Source: Firmicutes bacterium UBA5010
GTDB taxonomy: Bacteria; Bacillota; Clostridia; Tissierellales; Sedimentibacteraceae
DNA length: 7,787 nucleotides
Reading direction: 5' to 3'
Assembly (NCBI GenBank): GCA_002396645.1
Contig: DGYI01000050.1
Coordinates: forward strand, 1 to 7,787
Shown here: positions 1 through 5,962 of the stretch, in pieces
How positions within the stretch are numbered: position 1 is the stretch's first letter
Layout of the letters: each line of letters opens with the position of its first letter
Notes under the pieces: model-generated
The model's database searches: none
What the model was told of the DNA's origin: nothing
Seen by the model: the letters and a program-made list of their open reading frames with translations, nothing else
Translations under genes and position numbers: made by a program

Positions 1-542
1 AACCGGAGGAGAGCTTTATATATGAAATCGATAATAATACCCTGTTTATAAATGAGAAAAAATATGAAATTGAAGAAGAAAAAGCAGCAATTTTCTCAAA
101 CTTTATTTTTAATCTGCCATTTACCCTATCACCCAAAGATACCTACGACACTATAGAAAAAGTATCTAAAAGAATGGTAAAAGAATATTTTGAAAATGAT
201 ATTGAGAAAAAAATAAATATCAAAAAAGAAATAGCAGATTCCTTTAATTCAAAAGGAACTGTAGATTTAAACAAAATAACAGATACCGTATTTGAGTCGG
301 ATTCGATTGTAAAGGAAAGATACAACGAAGAACTTAAAAGCTCGGGCATTAAAGAAAACACAGTTAAGCTGGATTATAAGCTTGATAAAAAAATAAATAA
401 AAAGCAGCGAATAAAAACCGAAGAAGGTATAGAGATACTCATACCGGTAGAATATTTAGATGATACAGACAAAATATCCTTTAATACAAACGAGGATGGA
501 ACTGTCAATATTATTATGAAATCACTGAATAATGTTGTATAG
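1..542 (+). CDS. Nucleoid-associated protein, NdpA/YejK family (partial, C-terminal half)
   Basis: The frame is open from base 3 to the TAG stop at 540-542, giving 179 visible residues; the N-terminus lies left of the window. Members of the 37-kDa nucleoid-associated protein family (NdpA/YejK, PF04245) are usually about 330-350 residues, so roughly the C-terminal half is present. The visible part has the family's look: a segment around FNLPFTLSPKDTYDTI, a charged helical middle, then an ending of the type RIKTEEGIEILIPVEYLDD, an acidic D-x-I-x-F strand and a closing NEDGTVNIIMK strand. The family binds DNA in the nucleoid, but its precise role in Bacillota is not settled. An internal ATG at 174 is not the start, because conserved sequence continues upstream of it. 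No clear terminator follows. Family assignment is from recognised sequence pattern only. Confidence 0.82.
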   Translation, partial: PEESFIYEIDNNTLFINEKKYEIEEEKAAIFSNFIFNLPFTLSPKDTYDTIEKVSKRMVKEYFENDIEKKINIKKEIADSFNSKGTVDLNKITDTVFESDSIVKERYNEELKSSGIKENTVKLDYKLDKKINKKQRIKTEEGIEILIPVEYLDDTDKISFNTNEDGTVNIIMKSLNNVV

Positions 543-604
543 AGAAATCCATAATATCTATTTGAGTATTTTACATAAATTAATGTTAATAATGAGCAAT
601 TCTT

Positions 605-610
605 TATAAT
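605..610 (+). promoter_or_regulatory. Candidate -10 element upstream of the amidohydrolase gene
   Basis: A perfect TATAAT lies 25 nt before the TTG start at 636. No good -35 hexamer is found 16-18 nt upstream, so this is only a candidate. If used, the transcript would start at about 617 and give a very short leader containing the Shine-Dalgarno site. Confidence 0.25.
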
Positions 611-622
611 ATTTAATAATAC

Positions 623-627
623 GGAGG
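623..627 (+). promoter_or_regulatory. Shine-Dalgarno site fixing the TTG start at 636
   Basis: GGAGG followed by 8 nt and then TTG. There is no in-frame ATG at a better distance, and the encoded protein begins at the usual N-terminus of M20D amidohydrolases, so the TTG is taken as the true start. Confidence 0.8.
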
Positions 628-635
628 TAAAAAAA

Positions 636-1802
636 TTGAGTACAATTCAAAGAGCAAAAGAATTAAGTAATGAAATGATTGAAAACAGGAGATACATACA
701 TAGATTTCCCGAGATAAACGATGATTTGCCAAGAACAACAAAATTTGTTATAGATAAATTGACAGAAATGGGTTATGAGCCTGAAGAAATATGTAAAAGT
801 GCTGTTGTTGCAATAGCAGGACATGGAGGAAAAACTATTATGCTGCGTGCAGATATGGATGCTTTACCTATGAAAGAAGAAAGCGGATTGCCGTTTAGCT
901 CTGAAAATGATTATGCTCATACATGCGGACATGATATTCATACAGCAATGCTTTTGGGAGCAGCAAAGATTTTGAAAGAAAAAGAAAATGATTTAAAAGG
1001 CACCGTAAAGTTCATGTTCCAACCGGCAGAAGAGCCTGTAACAGGCGCAAAAGCTATGATAGATGCAGGATTAATGGAAAATCCAAAGGTTGATGCGGCT
1101 ATGGCAATGCACATAAATGCCGCTGATTTGCCGACAGGAGTAATCGGCTATACTATCGGAGAAACCTTTGCTTCAGCTGACAGATTCAGGATTACGGTAA
1201 AAGGATTAGGGAGTCACGGTGCACAGCCGCATAATTCCGCTGATCCTATAAATTCCGCAGTTCATATACATCTGGCATTACAAGAAATACTTTCAAGAGA
1301 GATATCTCCTCTTGAAAATGCTGTCGTTACAATAGGCATGTTCCAAGCAGGCACAGCAGGCAATGCAATCCCTGAAACGGCGGTAATGGAAGGCACAGTC
1401 AGAACATATAAAAAAGATATAAGAGAATTTATTGTGAAGCGCATAGAAGAGATAAGCACCCTGACAGCTAAGGCATTCAGAACTGAATGCGAAGTAGATT
1501 TTTATACCGGGGTACCCGCAATAATAAGCGACGAAAATATAACTGATGAATTTGTTGGATACATTAAAGAATTAATAGGAGATAAGGTAGTACCTTATAA
1601 AAAGCAAATGCTTTCCGAAGATTTTTCCTATATTTCGGATTTAGTTCCGAGCACATACTTGGCATTAGGGGCAGGAAGCAAGGAAGAGGGCTATAAATAC
1701 GGTCTTCATAATCCTCAAATATTGTTTAACGAAGATGCAATACATGTAGGTGCGGCAGTTTTTGCGGAATGTGCTATCAAATATTTAGAAAACAATCAAT
1801 AA
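636..1802 (+). CDS. M20 family metallopeptidase / amidohydrolase (N-acyl-amino acid or hippurate hydrolase type)
   Basis: A complete 388-residue protein of usual family length, probably a cytoplasmic enzyme that hydrolyses an amide bond in an N-acyl amino acid or similar conjugate. The M20D pattern is clear: an N-terminal RRYIHRFPE segment, RADMDALPM at 71-79, TCGHDIHTAMLLGAA at 96-110, FQPAEE at 128-133, H159 in MAMHINAAD, the dimerisation-domain segment SHGAQPHNSADPINSA at 193-208, SEDFSY at 327-332 and LHNP at 357-360. Likely metal ligands are C97, H99, E133, H159 and H358, with E132 as general base; all are present, so the enzyme should be active. The start is TTG behind GGAGG. The next gene follows after 38 nt, suggesting co-transcription. 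The exact substrate cannot be told: hippurate, N-acetyl amino acids, N-acetyl-diaminopimelate and auxin-conjugate hydrolases share these motifs. Confidence 0.95.
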   Translation: MSTIQRAKELSNEMIENRRYIHRFPEINDDLPRTTKFVIDKLTEMGYEPEEICKSAVVAIAGHGGKTIMLRADMDALPMKEESGLPFSSENDYAHTCGHDIHTAMLLGAAKILKEKENDLKGTVKFMFQPAEEPVTGAKAMIDAGLMENPKVDAAMAMHINAADLPTGVIGYTIGETFASADRFRITVKGLGSHGAQPHNSADPINSAVHIHLALQEILSREISPLENAVVTIGMFQAGTAGNAIPETAVMEGTVRTYKKDIREFIVKRIEEISTLTAKAFRTECEVDFYTGVPAIISDENITDEFVGYIKELIGDKVVPYKKQMLSEDFSYISDLVPSTYLALGAGSKEEGYKYGLHNPQILFNEDAIHVGAAVFAECAIKYLENNQ

Positions 1803-1828
1803 CAAAATACTATTACTTAAACAGATAC

Positions 1829-1835
1829 GGGGAGG
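1829..1835 (+). promoter_or_regulatory. Shine-Dalgarno site fixing the TTG start at 1841
   Basis: GGGGAGG with a 5-nt spacer to TTG at 1841. An in-frame ATG at 1769 would overlap the amidohydrolase gene by 34 nt, lacks a ribosome binding site, and would add 24 polar residues that do not belong before the first membrane helix. The TTG start is preferred. Confidence 0.75.
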
Positions 1836-1840
1836 TAGTT

Positions 1841-2614
1841 TTGAGGAGAAATATAATTAATTTTTTATTTTATATAACAGGAACATTTTTCATAATCTAT
1901 TACTTTGCCCTTACCTCGGTTATGGGAGCTATAACCTTTAGCAAATATCTTTTGCTCGGGGGAGTTTTTTTATGTATATTCGGATTTATAAACCAAAAGT
2001 TATACAAAAATCAAGTATACAATAAAATAATCAGAATTATAAAACCTTTATTCATAATAGGTCTTTCGGTTTTTATATTGACAGAAATAGCTATACTGTT
2101 TTTTTCGTTTCAAAAGAATATGGATGAATCAGATTACACTATAGTTTTAGGAGCCGGAATCCGCGGAGAAACTATGACTCTCACCTTAAAACAAAGGGTA
2201 GATATAGCCATAGACTATGCAATCTCCAATTACAATTACGGACATATTGTAGTAACAGGAGGACAAGGCCAGGGTGAGGACATAACAGAAGCGGAGGCAA
2301 TGAAAAGATATCTCAATAAAAACAAAGTAGAAAATGTCATAAAAGAAGAGCATTCTACAGATACCTATGAGAATTTAGAGTTTTCTAAACAAATCATAGA
2401 AAAGCACAGCGGTAAATCAATAGACGAGTTAAACATAAAGATAATCACAAGCGGTTTTCATCTGCTAAGATCCAAAATGCTATGTGCCGAGCTTGGATAT
2501 AAAAATGTAACATACTGCGCAAGCCCAATTCATCCAATATTTATACCAAACTACTATATAAGAGAATTTATAGGATTTTATAAAATGCTTGTATTTGATA
2601 TATTATTAAAATAA
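1841..2614 (+). CDS. YdcF-like membrane protein, DUF218 family
   Basis: A 257-residue protein when started at the TTG at 1841. The N-terminus has three hydrophobic stretches, at about residues 8-31, 36-52 and 67-90, consistent with membrane anchoring. The DUF218 domain follows at about 98-250. Its signature pieces are YTIVLGAGIRGE (VLGAG at 102-106), the helix KQRVDIAIDYA, VVTGGQGQGEDITEAEAM from 136, HSTDTYEN at 170-177 and ITSGFHLLRSKML, with S203, H206 and R209. In this family the conserved Asp, Thr, Glu, His and Arg residues line a pocket thought to bind nucleotide cofactors or lipid-linked substrates. Related proteins (SanA, ElyC) affect envelope integrity and peptidoglycan precursor use, but the biochemical role of this branch is unknown. 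Co-transcription with the amidohydrolase is likely from the 38-nt gap; a shared pathway is not shown. Confidence 0.88.
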   Translation: MRRNIINFLFYITGTFFIIYYFALTSVMGAITFSKYLLLGGVFLCIFGFINQKLYKNQVYNKIIRIIKPLFIIGLSVFILTEIAILFFSFQKNMDESDYTIVLGAGIRGETMTLTLKQRVDIAIDYAISNYNYGHIVVTGGQGQGEDITEAEAMKRYLNKNKVENVIKEEHSTDTYENLEFSKQIIEKHSGKSIDELNIKIITSGFHLLRSKMLCAELGYKNVTYCASPIHPIFIPNYYIREFIGFYKMLVFDILLK

Positions 2615-2734
2615 TTCTTTGTATAGTCAGGATAACAATTTTTCAATCTTCACACAAAGTATTGACAAAATATCTGTTTATGGAGCATCAATATTCAGCT
2701 TTTATGTAATAGATATACAGGAGGAATAATACCT

Positions 2735-3556
2735 ATGCAAGAAAAAATGCAGCAGGCTAAAGTACAATGGAATTTGAAAAATGTCACGGCAATATATGAT
2801 AATAATAACAAAGCAGTATATAGCTCAGATTCAGATGAGTGGGGCAATGTTATTTTGAAGGTAAATAAAAATAAGGATGAACTTTCTAAAGAGTATGCAA
2901 TGCTCAAAGAGATGAATGGAAAAAGCAGCTGTAGGGTGTTTGCATATGATGCAGAGCATGGTCTGTTGATTGAAGAACGAATTATTCCGGGCGTGGTACT
3001 TAGAAAAGAACAGAATGCAACAGAGCGTGTTAACAACTTCATAATGATGTTTAGAGATATCCATAAAACAGTTGATAATGCTCAAGGTTTTGAAACATAC
3101 ATAGATTGGTTAAATAAAGCAGATGTATTCTGTAGTAGTAATAATGTAGATATGTTAATAGCAAAGAACATGCATATGGCACATAAGATTGGAGAAGAAT
3201 TGTTTTGCAAATATGATGACAGAGTGTTGCTGCATGGCGACTTACATCATGACAATATGCTTTTGAACGATAAAGGAACATACTGCATGATAGATCCCAA
3301 AGGTGTAATAGGTCCGGAGATATTTGATTTGCCAAGATATATTTTGAATGAGATGGATTATGCCACTGATGATAAATGCAAACAACATATATCGAATATC
3401 ATTGAAATGATTAGTAAAAAGCTAAATTATCCATTTCAGGATATTATGAAATTATTTTTTATGGAAGTAGTGTTAGCGAATGTTTGGTGCATAGAAGATG
3501 GTGAAAAGCCTAATTTGCATCAAATATTAGTGGCAACAGAGTTGTTAAATGAGTAG
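2735..3556 (+). CDS. Kinase of the aminoglycoside / hydroxyurea phosphotransferase family
   Basis: A 273-residue protein starting at ATG 2735, with AGGAGG at 2719-2724 (10-nt spacer). It has the APH kinase-like fold (PF01636/PF04655). The N-lobe has the candidate ATP-contacting lysine K42 in VILKV and a glutamate in KEYAMLKEM (E53 region), followed by a hinge around LLIEERIIPG (78-86). The catalytic loop HGDLHHDNMLL at 167-177 carries D169 and N174, and IDPKGVIGPEIFDLPR at 186-201 carries metal-binding D187. The IDPKG form is typical of the streptomycin 6-phosphotransferase and hydroxyurea kinase branch, whose members phosphorylate a hydroxyl group of a small molecule. All catalytic residues are present. 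It stands alone with no mobile-element genes nearby. The substrate is unknown: many such chromosomal kinases act on metabolites and do not give resistance, so it should not be read as a resistance gene without a test. Confidence 0.85.
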   Translation: MQEKMQQAKVQWNLKNVTAIYDNNNKAVYSSDSDEWGNVILKVNKNKDELSKEYAMLKEMNGKSSCRVFAYDAEHGLLIEERIIPGVVLRKEQNATERVNNFIMMFRDIHKTVDNAQGFETYIDWLNKADVFCSSNNVDMLIAKNMHMAHKIGEELFCKYDDRVLLHGDLHHDNMLLNDKGTYCMIDPKGVIGPEIFDLPRYILNEMDYATDDKCKQHISNIIEMISKKLNYPFQDIMKLFFMEVVLANVWCIEDGEKPNLHQILVATELLNE

Positions 3557-3627
3557 ATTCTCAATTTTATTTATGCTGTAGTTTCCCAAAATAGTGAGTA
3601 TGACTTAAACATATTTGAATGCTATTG

Positions 3628-3647
3628 CTTCTTATACTGATAAGAAG
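3628..3647 (+). terminator. Hairpin downstream of the kinase gene, possible terminator
   Basis: A perfect 8-bp inverted repeat (CTTCTTAT / ATAAGAAG) with a 4-nt loop lies 71 nt after the kinase stop. It is followed by TTTCAGTCTTT, which is only moderately T-rich, and the stem is AT-rich. It may be a weak Rho-independent terminator for the kinase transcript. Confidence 0.4.
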
Positions 3648-3742
3648 TTTCAGTCTTTAAATATTATTACATAACAAATAGAAAATTTGCTTTTGGGACT
3701 TTTTAATACACAACTTGATTTATTAAAAATATTTTGTTATTA

Positions 3743-3751
3743 TGGTATAAA
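3743..3751 (+). promoter_or_regulatory. Candidate extended -10 promoter for the DUF4177 gene pair
   Basis: TGGTATAAA matches an extended -10 element (TGnTATAAT) with one mismatch, 52 nt before the ATG at 3804. The -35 region at the usual distance (TTAAAA, 3723-3728) is poor, which extended -10 promoters tolerate. The start of transcription would be near 3758. Confidence 0.4.
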
Positions 3752-3803
3752 TTGGTGAAATTTGCAATATAGTGATAAATTTAAAAATAAGGAGTATATA
3801 TTT

Positions 3804-3995
3804 ATGAAAAAATACAAAGTTTTAACTCAAAAAGACAAATGGTTTTCAGGCAAATTTGATCCTCAAAATCTTGAAAATGCACTGAATGCATATGCGGAAC
3901 AAGGCTGGAGAGTAATTGGTTGCGCAACTGCAGATGTTCCTGGTTTTGGAACAAACAGACAGGAGTTTATCACAATATTGGAGCGTGATGAATAG
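3804..3995 (+). CDS. DUF4177 domain-containing protein
   Basis: A small 63-residue protein that is essentially one DUF4177 domain (PF13783). It opens with MKKYKVLTQKDKWFSGKFDP, continues with a helix of the type LENALNAYAEQGWRVIG (the conserved QGW is at 33-35), and ends with a strand and FITILERDE. This pattern of two strands, helix with QGW, and a closing ILER-type strand is diagnostic. The function of the domain is unknown; no signal peptide or membrane segment is seen. The start is ATG 3804 with AAGGAG at 3789-3794 (9-nt spacer). A TTG 42 nt upstream is in frame but lacks a ribosome binding site. The stop TAG shares its G with the GTG start of the next gene, so translation is probably coupled. 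Confidence 0.85.
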   Translation: MKKYKVLTQKDKWFSGKFDPQNLENALNAYAEQGWRVIGCATADVPGFGTNRQEFITILERDE

Positions 3996-4306
3996 TGCCT
4001 TATACAGTTGTTCATAATGGTATTATTTTTGTTGAGGGGGATATGCAAGGTGCTCAAAGAGGAGAAGCGATTGAGTGTGATTTGAGTTTTGTATTTGGTG
4101 CACAGTTAAAATCTTTACGAGATGTTAAAGATAATTTTGCGGCTCAGGCAAAGCAAAAACGATATAATGCAATCCTTGATTTTACATATGGACAGAAGAG
4201 CAGGTGGCTTGCAATAGACAATGTTGCCTTTTGGGGCAAAGGATGTCTGGCTAATATACCTCATGATGAATATATACAAATTTGCAACAGATTAAGCAGT
4301 ATATAA
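3995..4306 (+). CDS. Small protein of unknown function, coupled to the DUF4177 gene
   Basis: A 103-residue protein starting with GTG at 3995, overlapping the previous stop by one base (TAGTG). GGAG at 3980-3983, inside the upstream gene, lies 11 nt before the start. I do not recognise the family with certainty. The middle, about 50-85, has an Ala-rich helix ending in AKQKRYNAILDFTYGQKSRW, then LAIDNVAFWGKGCLANI. The arrangement of a helix, N-A-I/V strand, F-x-Y-G-Q and later G-x-G resembles YbjQ-like pentamer-forming domains, but this is a weak inference from pattern. There is no signal peptide or membrane helix. An alternative ATG at 4043 has a G-rich run only 2 nt upstream and would remove an apparently folded N-terminal strand, so it is less likely. 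The gene ends just before a strong terminator, so it and the DUF4177 gene probably form a two-gene operon. Confidence 0.7.
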   Translation: MPYTVVHNGIIFVEGDMQGAQRGEAIECDLSFVFGAQLKSLRDVKDNFAAQAKQKRYNAILDFTYGQKSRWLAIDNVAFWGKGCLANIPHDEYIQICNRLSSI

Positions 4307-4328
4307 TAAAGATAATAAAAAACCATAA

Positions 4329-4373
4329 TAAAAGCACCTAATTTCTATATTGTAAATTAAGTGCTTTTATTTA
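4329..4373 (+). terminator. Rho-independent terminator after the DUF4177 operon
   Basis: A 16-bp inverted repeat has arms 4329-4344 and 4354-4369, a 9-nt loop and a single mismatch (C opposite A). The right arm ends in GCTTTTA followed by TTTA. An A-rich run precedes the left arm, so the hairpin could also work in the minus direction, although no minus-strand gene is seen nearby. Confidence 0.8.
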
Positions 4374-4415
4374 ACCGAAATTTCCAAATTACTTGTTACT
4401 CTTATCCAACCTTAA

Positions 4416-4570
4416 AAATTTAAGTATCTTTTGGACTCAATCCTTTCTGCAAATTTTATTTTAATAAATTTAAAATATTGTTTAATAAGTATAAAACATT
4501 TCTAAAATAAATATTTGATTTTGTTAATTTAGTATTTTGGTGGACTCATCTCCTTTTCTTTTTTTATTTG
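4416..4570. repeat. Diverged direct repeat, two copies of about 45 bp
   Basis: Copy 1 at about 4416-4460 and copy 2 at about 4526-4570 share the order AATTTa-AGTAT-TTTTGG-ACTCA-TCCTTT followed by a T-rich tail, with several small insertions and substitutions. The longest exact shared core is TGGACTCA. In AT-rich DNA some of the match is composition; the GC-bearing core and the conserved order make chance less likely but do not exclude it. Confidence 0.35.
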
Positions 4571-4580
4571 TTTGTATTTA

Positions 4581-4586
4581 TATAAT
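4581..4586 (+). promoter_or_regulatory. Candidate -10 element for the peptidase gene
   Basis: Perfect TATAAT in the gene-free region, 137 nt before the ATG at 4724. The sequence at the -35 distance is a T-rich run with no clear hexamer. This is a weak candidate in AT-rich DNA. Confidence 0.25.
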
Positions 4587-4723
4587 ACCCCGTGAAAACG
4601 TATCTAAACATTTTTATACAAAAATTTTATGCTAAAAAATACTGCTTATTATATTAAATTATATTTTTCACGACTATAGAGTTTATTCATATAATAATCT
4701 TAAGAATTATTAAGGAGGGCTAT

Positions 4724-5404
4724 ATGGCAACGAAAGTATTAATATATAATAATGACAGTGATGAAATGGAAGCATATTACTTAGATGAAAACGAAACAAT
4801 GCCTTATGCGACAGAAGGAAGTCTGACAGTAGGAGAGTTCAGAGGCAGCTCCAATTCTCCGACTATATGGTCAAATAAAGCAGTAATGGACTGCTGGAAC
4901 GTTTTGAGAGAGAGATGGGGAAGACCTATAGAAGTAAGATACGCTTTCAAAAGATTATGGGAAGGAGGACATGGCGCGCAAAGCCAACATTACGCAGGAA
5001 CCGCTATGGATATGGCGCAAAGCTTTCCAAATGAAGAAAGAAACCAACTTAGAGTGTTGGCAGAAGAGATAGGATGTTGGGTATACGTTGAGCCCGCATA
5101 TCTAACCCCGACTTGGGTACATGTAGATAAGAGAATGACTCCGCCTGCATGTGCAGCGGGATATATAGCTGTGAGTGAAGGCAGCATCAATACTTATGTA
5201 CTCATATTGCAAGATGCTTTAAATACACTCGGCTTCACGGGAGCAGGGCTGGACGGAATATTTGGAATAGGGACTAAAAATGCAGTTATAGATTATCAAG
5301 AATCAAGAGGATTGACTCCCGACGGCTTTGTAGGATGTGAAACATGGACTTATATTGTAAGTGAGGTTAGAGGAACCGGAAGCACAGATAGTACGATATT
5401 ATAA
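4724..5404 (+). CDS. M15-type D-Ala-D-Ala carboxypeptidase-like protein with peptidoglycan-binding domain
   Basis: A 226-residue protein with ATG 4724 and AAGGAGG at 4712-4718 (5-nt spacer). Residues about 45-136 form an M15-like zinc peptidase domain. SQHYAGTAMDM at 87-97 holds the SxHxxGxAxD motif (H89, D96), and WVHVDKR at 131-137 supplies the third ligand H133, with D135. E123 in YVEPAYLTP is a possible acidic catalytic residue. Residues about 150-213 form a PG_binding_1 domain (YVLILQDALNTLGFTGAGLDGIFGIGT-type repeat and DGFVG). M15 enzymes cut D-amino-acid-containing bonds in peptidoglycan peptides. There is no signal peptide or membrane helix, so it acts inside the cell, leaves through a holin-like route, or is released by lysis. 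A terminator follows directly, making it a single-gene unit, though the next two genes are also of lysis type. Whether it has carboxypeptidase or endopeptidase activity cannot be told. Confidence 0.88.
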   Translation: MATKVLIYNNDSDEMEAYYLDENETMPYATEGSLTVGEFRGSSNSPTIWSNKAVMDCWNVLRERWGRPIEVRYAFKRLWEGGHGAQSQHYAGTAMDMAQSFPNEERNQLRVLAEEIGCWVYVEPAYLTPTWVHVDKRMTPPACAAGYIAVSEGSINTYVLILQDALNTLGFTGAGLDGIFGIGTKNAVIDYQESRGLTPDGFVGCETWTYIVSEVRGTGSTDSTIL

Positions 5405-5406
5405 AC

Positions 5407-5443
5407 AAAAATGCTTAGTATAAATATAATACTAGGCATTTTT
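5407..5443 (+). terminator. Rho-independent terminator after the peptidase gene
   Basis: The stem has 15-bp arms (5407-5421 and 5429-5443) with one U-G wobble and a 7-nt loop, and the right arm ends in a T run that continues as TATTTAT. It begins 3 nt after the stop codon. Its arms are closely similar to the terminator at 6772-6810. Confidence 0.88.
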
Positions 5444-5454
5444 ATTTATGTTTA

Positions 5455-5483
5455 TTGTAACAATTTTGCTATTATTCTATAAA
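5455..5483 (+). promoter_or_regulatory. Sigma-70-type promoter for the holin-amidase unit
   Basis: TTGTAA (5455-5460), a 17-nt spacer and TATAAA (5478-5483) form a good housekeeping-type promoter just after the preceding terminator. Transcription would start near 5490, giving a leader of about 100 nt before the ATG at 5591. A short inverted repeat (AGCCAA near 5494 with TTGGCT near 5545) lies in that leader, but it is too short to call a regulator. Confidence 0.5.
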
Positions 5484-5590
5484 ATGAATAGTGAGCCAAG
5501 CATATCTATAACTTGTTTATTTTTCATAGAATGGATTAGAGTTATTGGCTTGATAAAGTAATTAAAATAAAAACCGGGAGGACAAAAACA

Positions 5591-5962
5591 ATGAAAATTA
5601 CCGATTATTTTTTATTAATTATAGCTTTGGGAGCATTGATATATGTAGCATATAAATTTTTTAAAAAACCGAATAAGCAACAAATTGAAACTGTGAAACA
5701 ATGGCTTATTTATGCATGTATTGAAGCGGAAAAACTACTGGGAAGCAAGACAGGAATTTTAAAGTTACGGTATGTATATGATTTATTCGTCACAAAGTTT
5801 CCTTGGCTGGCGCAAATCATAAGCTTTGAATATTTCAGCAGGCTTGTTGACGAAGCCTTAGAAACTGTACGAAGACAATTAGAAAACAATGAAGCCATCA
5901 AGAATATTGTTGTAGGAAGTAGTGTTAATAATGAATCTGAAGAAATTACTGCTAACAAATAA
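5591..5962 (+). CDS. Phage holin-like protein (LLH-type), one membrane helix
   Basis: A 123-residue protein with ATG 5591 and GGGAGG at 5576-5581 (9-nt spacer). The N-terminus has one hydrophobic helix at about 5-22 (YFLLIIALGALIYVAYKFF), followed by basic residues and a soluble domain with the pattern VKQWLIYACIEAEKLLGSKTGILKLRYVYDLFVTKFPWLAQIISFEYFSRLVDEALE (35-91). The AEKLLGS-TG-LKLRYVYD and FP-LA--ISFE motifs are typical of small proteins encoded next to endolysins in clostridial phages and often labelled phage holin, LLH family. The likely role is to let the downstream amidase reach the wall. A single helix with a large cytoplasmic part is not a classic multi-span holin, so pore formation is inference. 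The last 32 nt overlap the amidase gene in another frame. Confidence 0.65.
   Translation: MKITDYFLLIIALGALIYVAYKFFKKPNKQQIETVKQWLIYACIEAEKLLGSKTGILKLRYVYDLFVTKFPWLAQIISFEYFSRLVDEALETVRRQLENNEAIKNIVVGSSVNNESEEITANK
5914..5919 (+). promoter_or_regulatory. Weak Shine-Dalgarno site for the amidase, inside the holin-like gene
   Basis: AGGAAG lies 11 nt before ATG 5931 and only 2 nt before GTG 5922. The distance favours ATG 5931, which also matches the usual N-terminus of related endolysins (x-x-LLLTNNECYK close to Met). The weak site suggests translation coupled to that of the upstream gene. Confidence 0.5.

Larger units (their letters stand above)
4374..4723 (+). other. Gene-free region upstream of the peptidase gene
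   Basis: About 350 bp of very AT-rich sequence with no ORF of believable length on either strand and no recognised RNA gene. It contains a diverged direct repeat (around 4416-4460 and 4526-4570) sharing TGGACTCA with similar flanks. A perfect TATAAT lies at 4581-4586 (no convincing -35), and an 8-bp inverted repeat CGTGAAAA (4591-4598) / TTTTCACG (4665-4672) follows. If TATAAT is used, the peptidase mRNA would have an untranslated leader of about 130 nt containing that inverted repeat. I match it to no known riboswitch. Confidence 0.5.

Noticed and set aside
2662..2695. A perfect TTGACA -35-like hexamer at 2662-2667 upstream of the kinase gene
   Set aside because: No acceptable -10 hexamer lies 16-18 nt downstream (the 17-nt position reads GCATCA; CAATAT is 21 nt away), so I did not list it as a promoter.
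2695..3335. Minus-strand reading frames of 84-115 codons across the kinase gene
   Set aside because: They lie opposite a gene with intact catalytic motifs, have Cys/Leu/Ser-rich translations typical of antisense frames, and lack ribosome binding sites.
4541..4560. GATGAGTCC on the minus strand, similar to part of a hammerhead ribozyme core
   Set aside because: The preceding bases are not CU as required (AGATGA instead of CTGATGA), and no GAAA-containing second core segment or closing stem is found.
5455..5590. Short inverted repeats in the leader of the holin-like gene (AGCCAA / TTGGCT and ATTCTAT / ATAGAAT-like pieces)
   Set aside because: Pairings are only 6-7 bp, far apart and interrupted; no stable structure or known riboswitch pattern.
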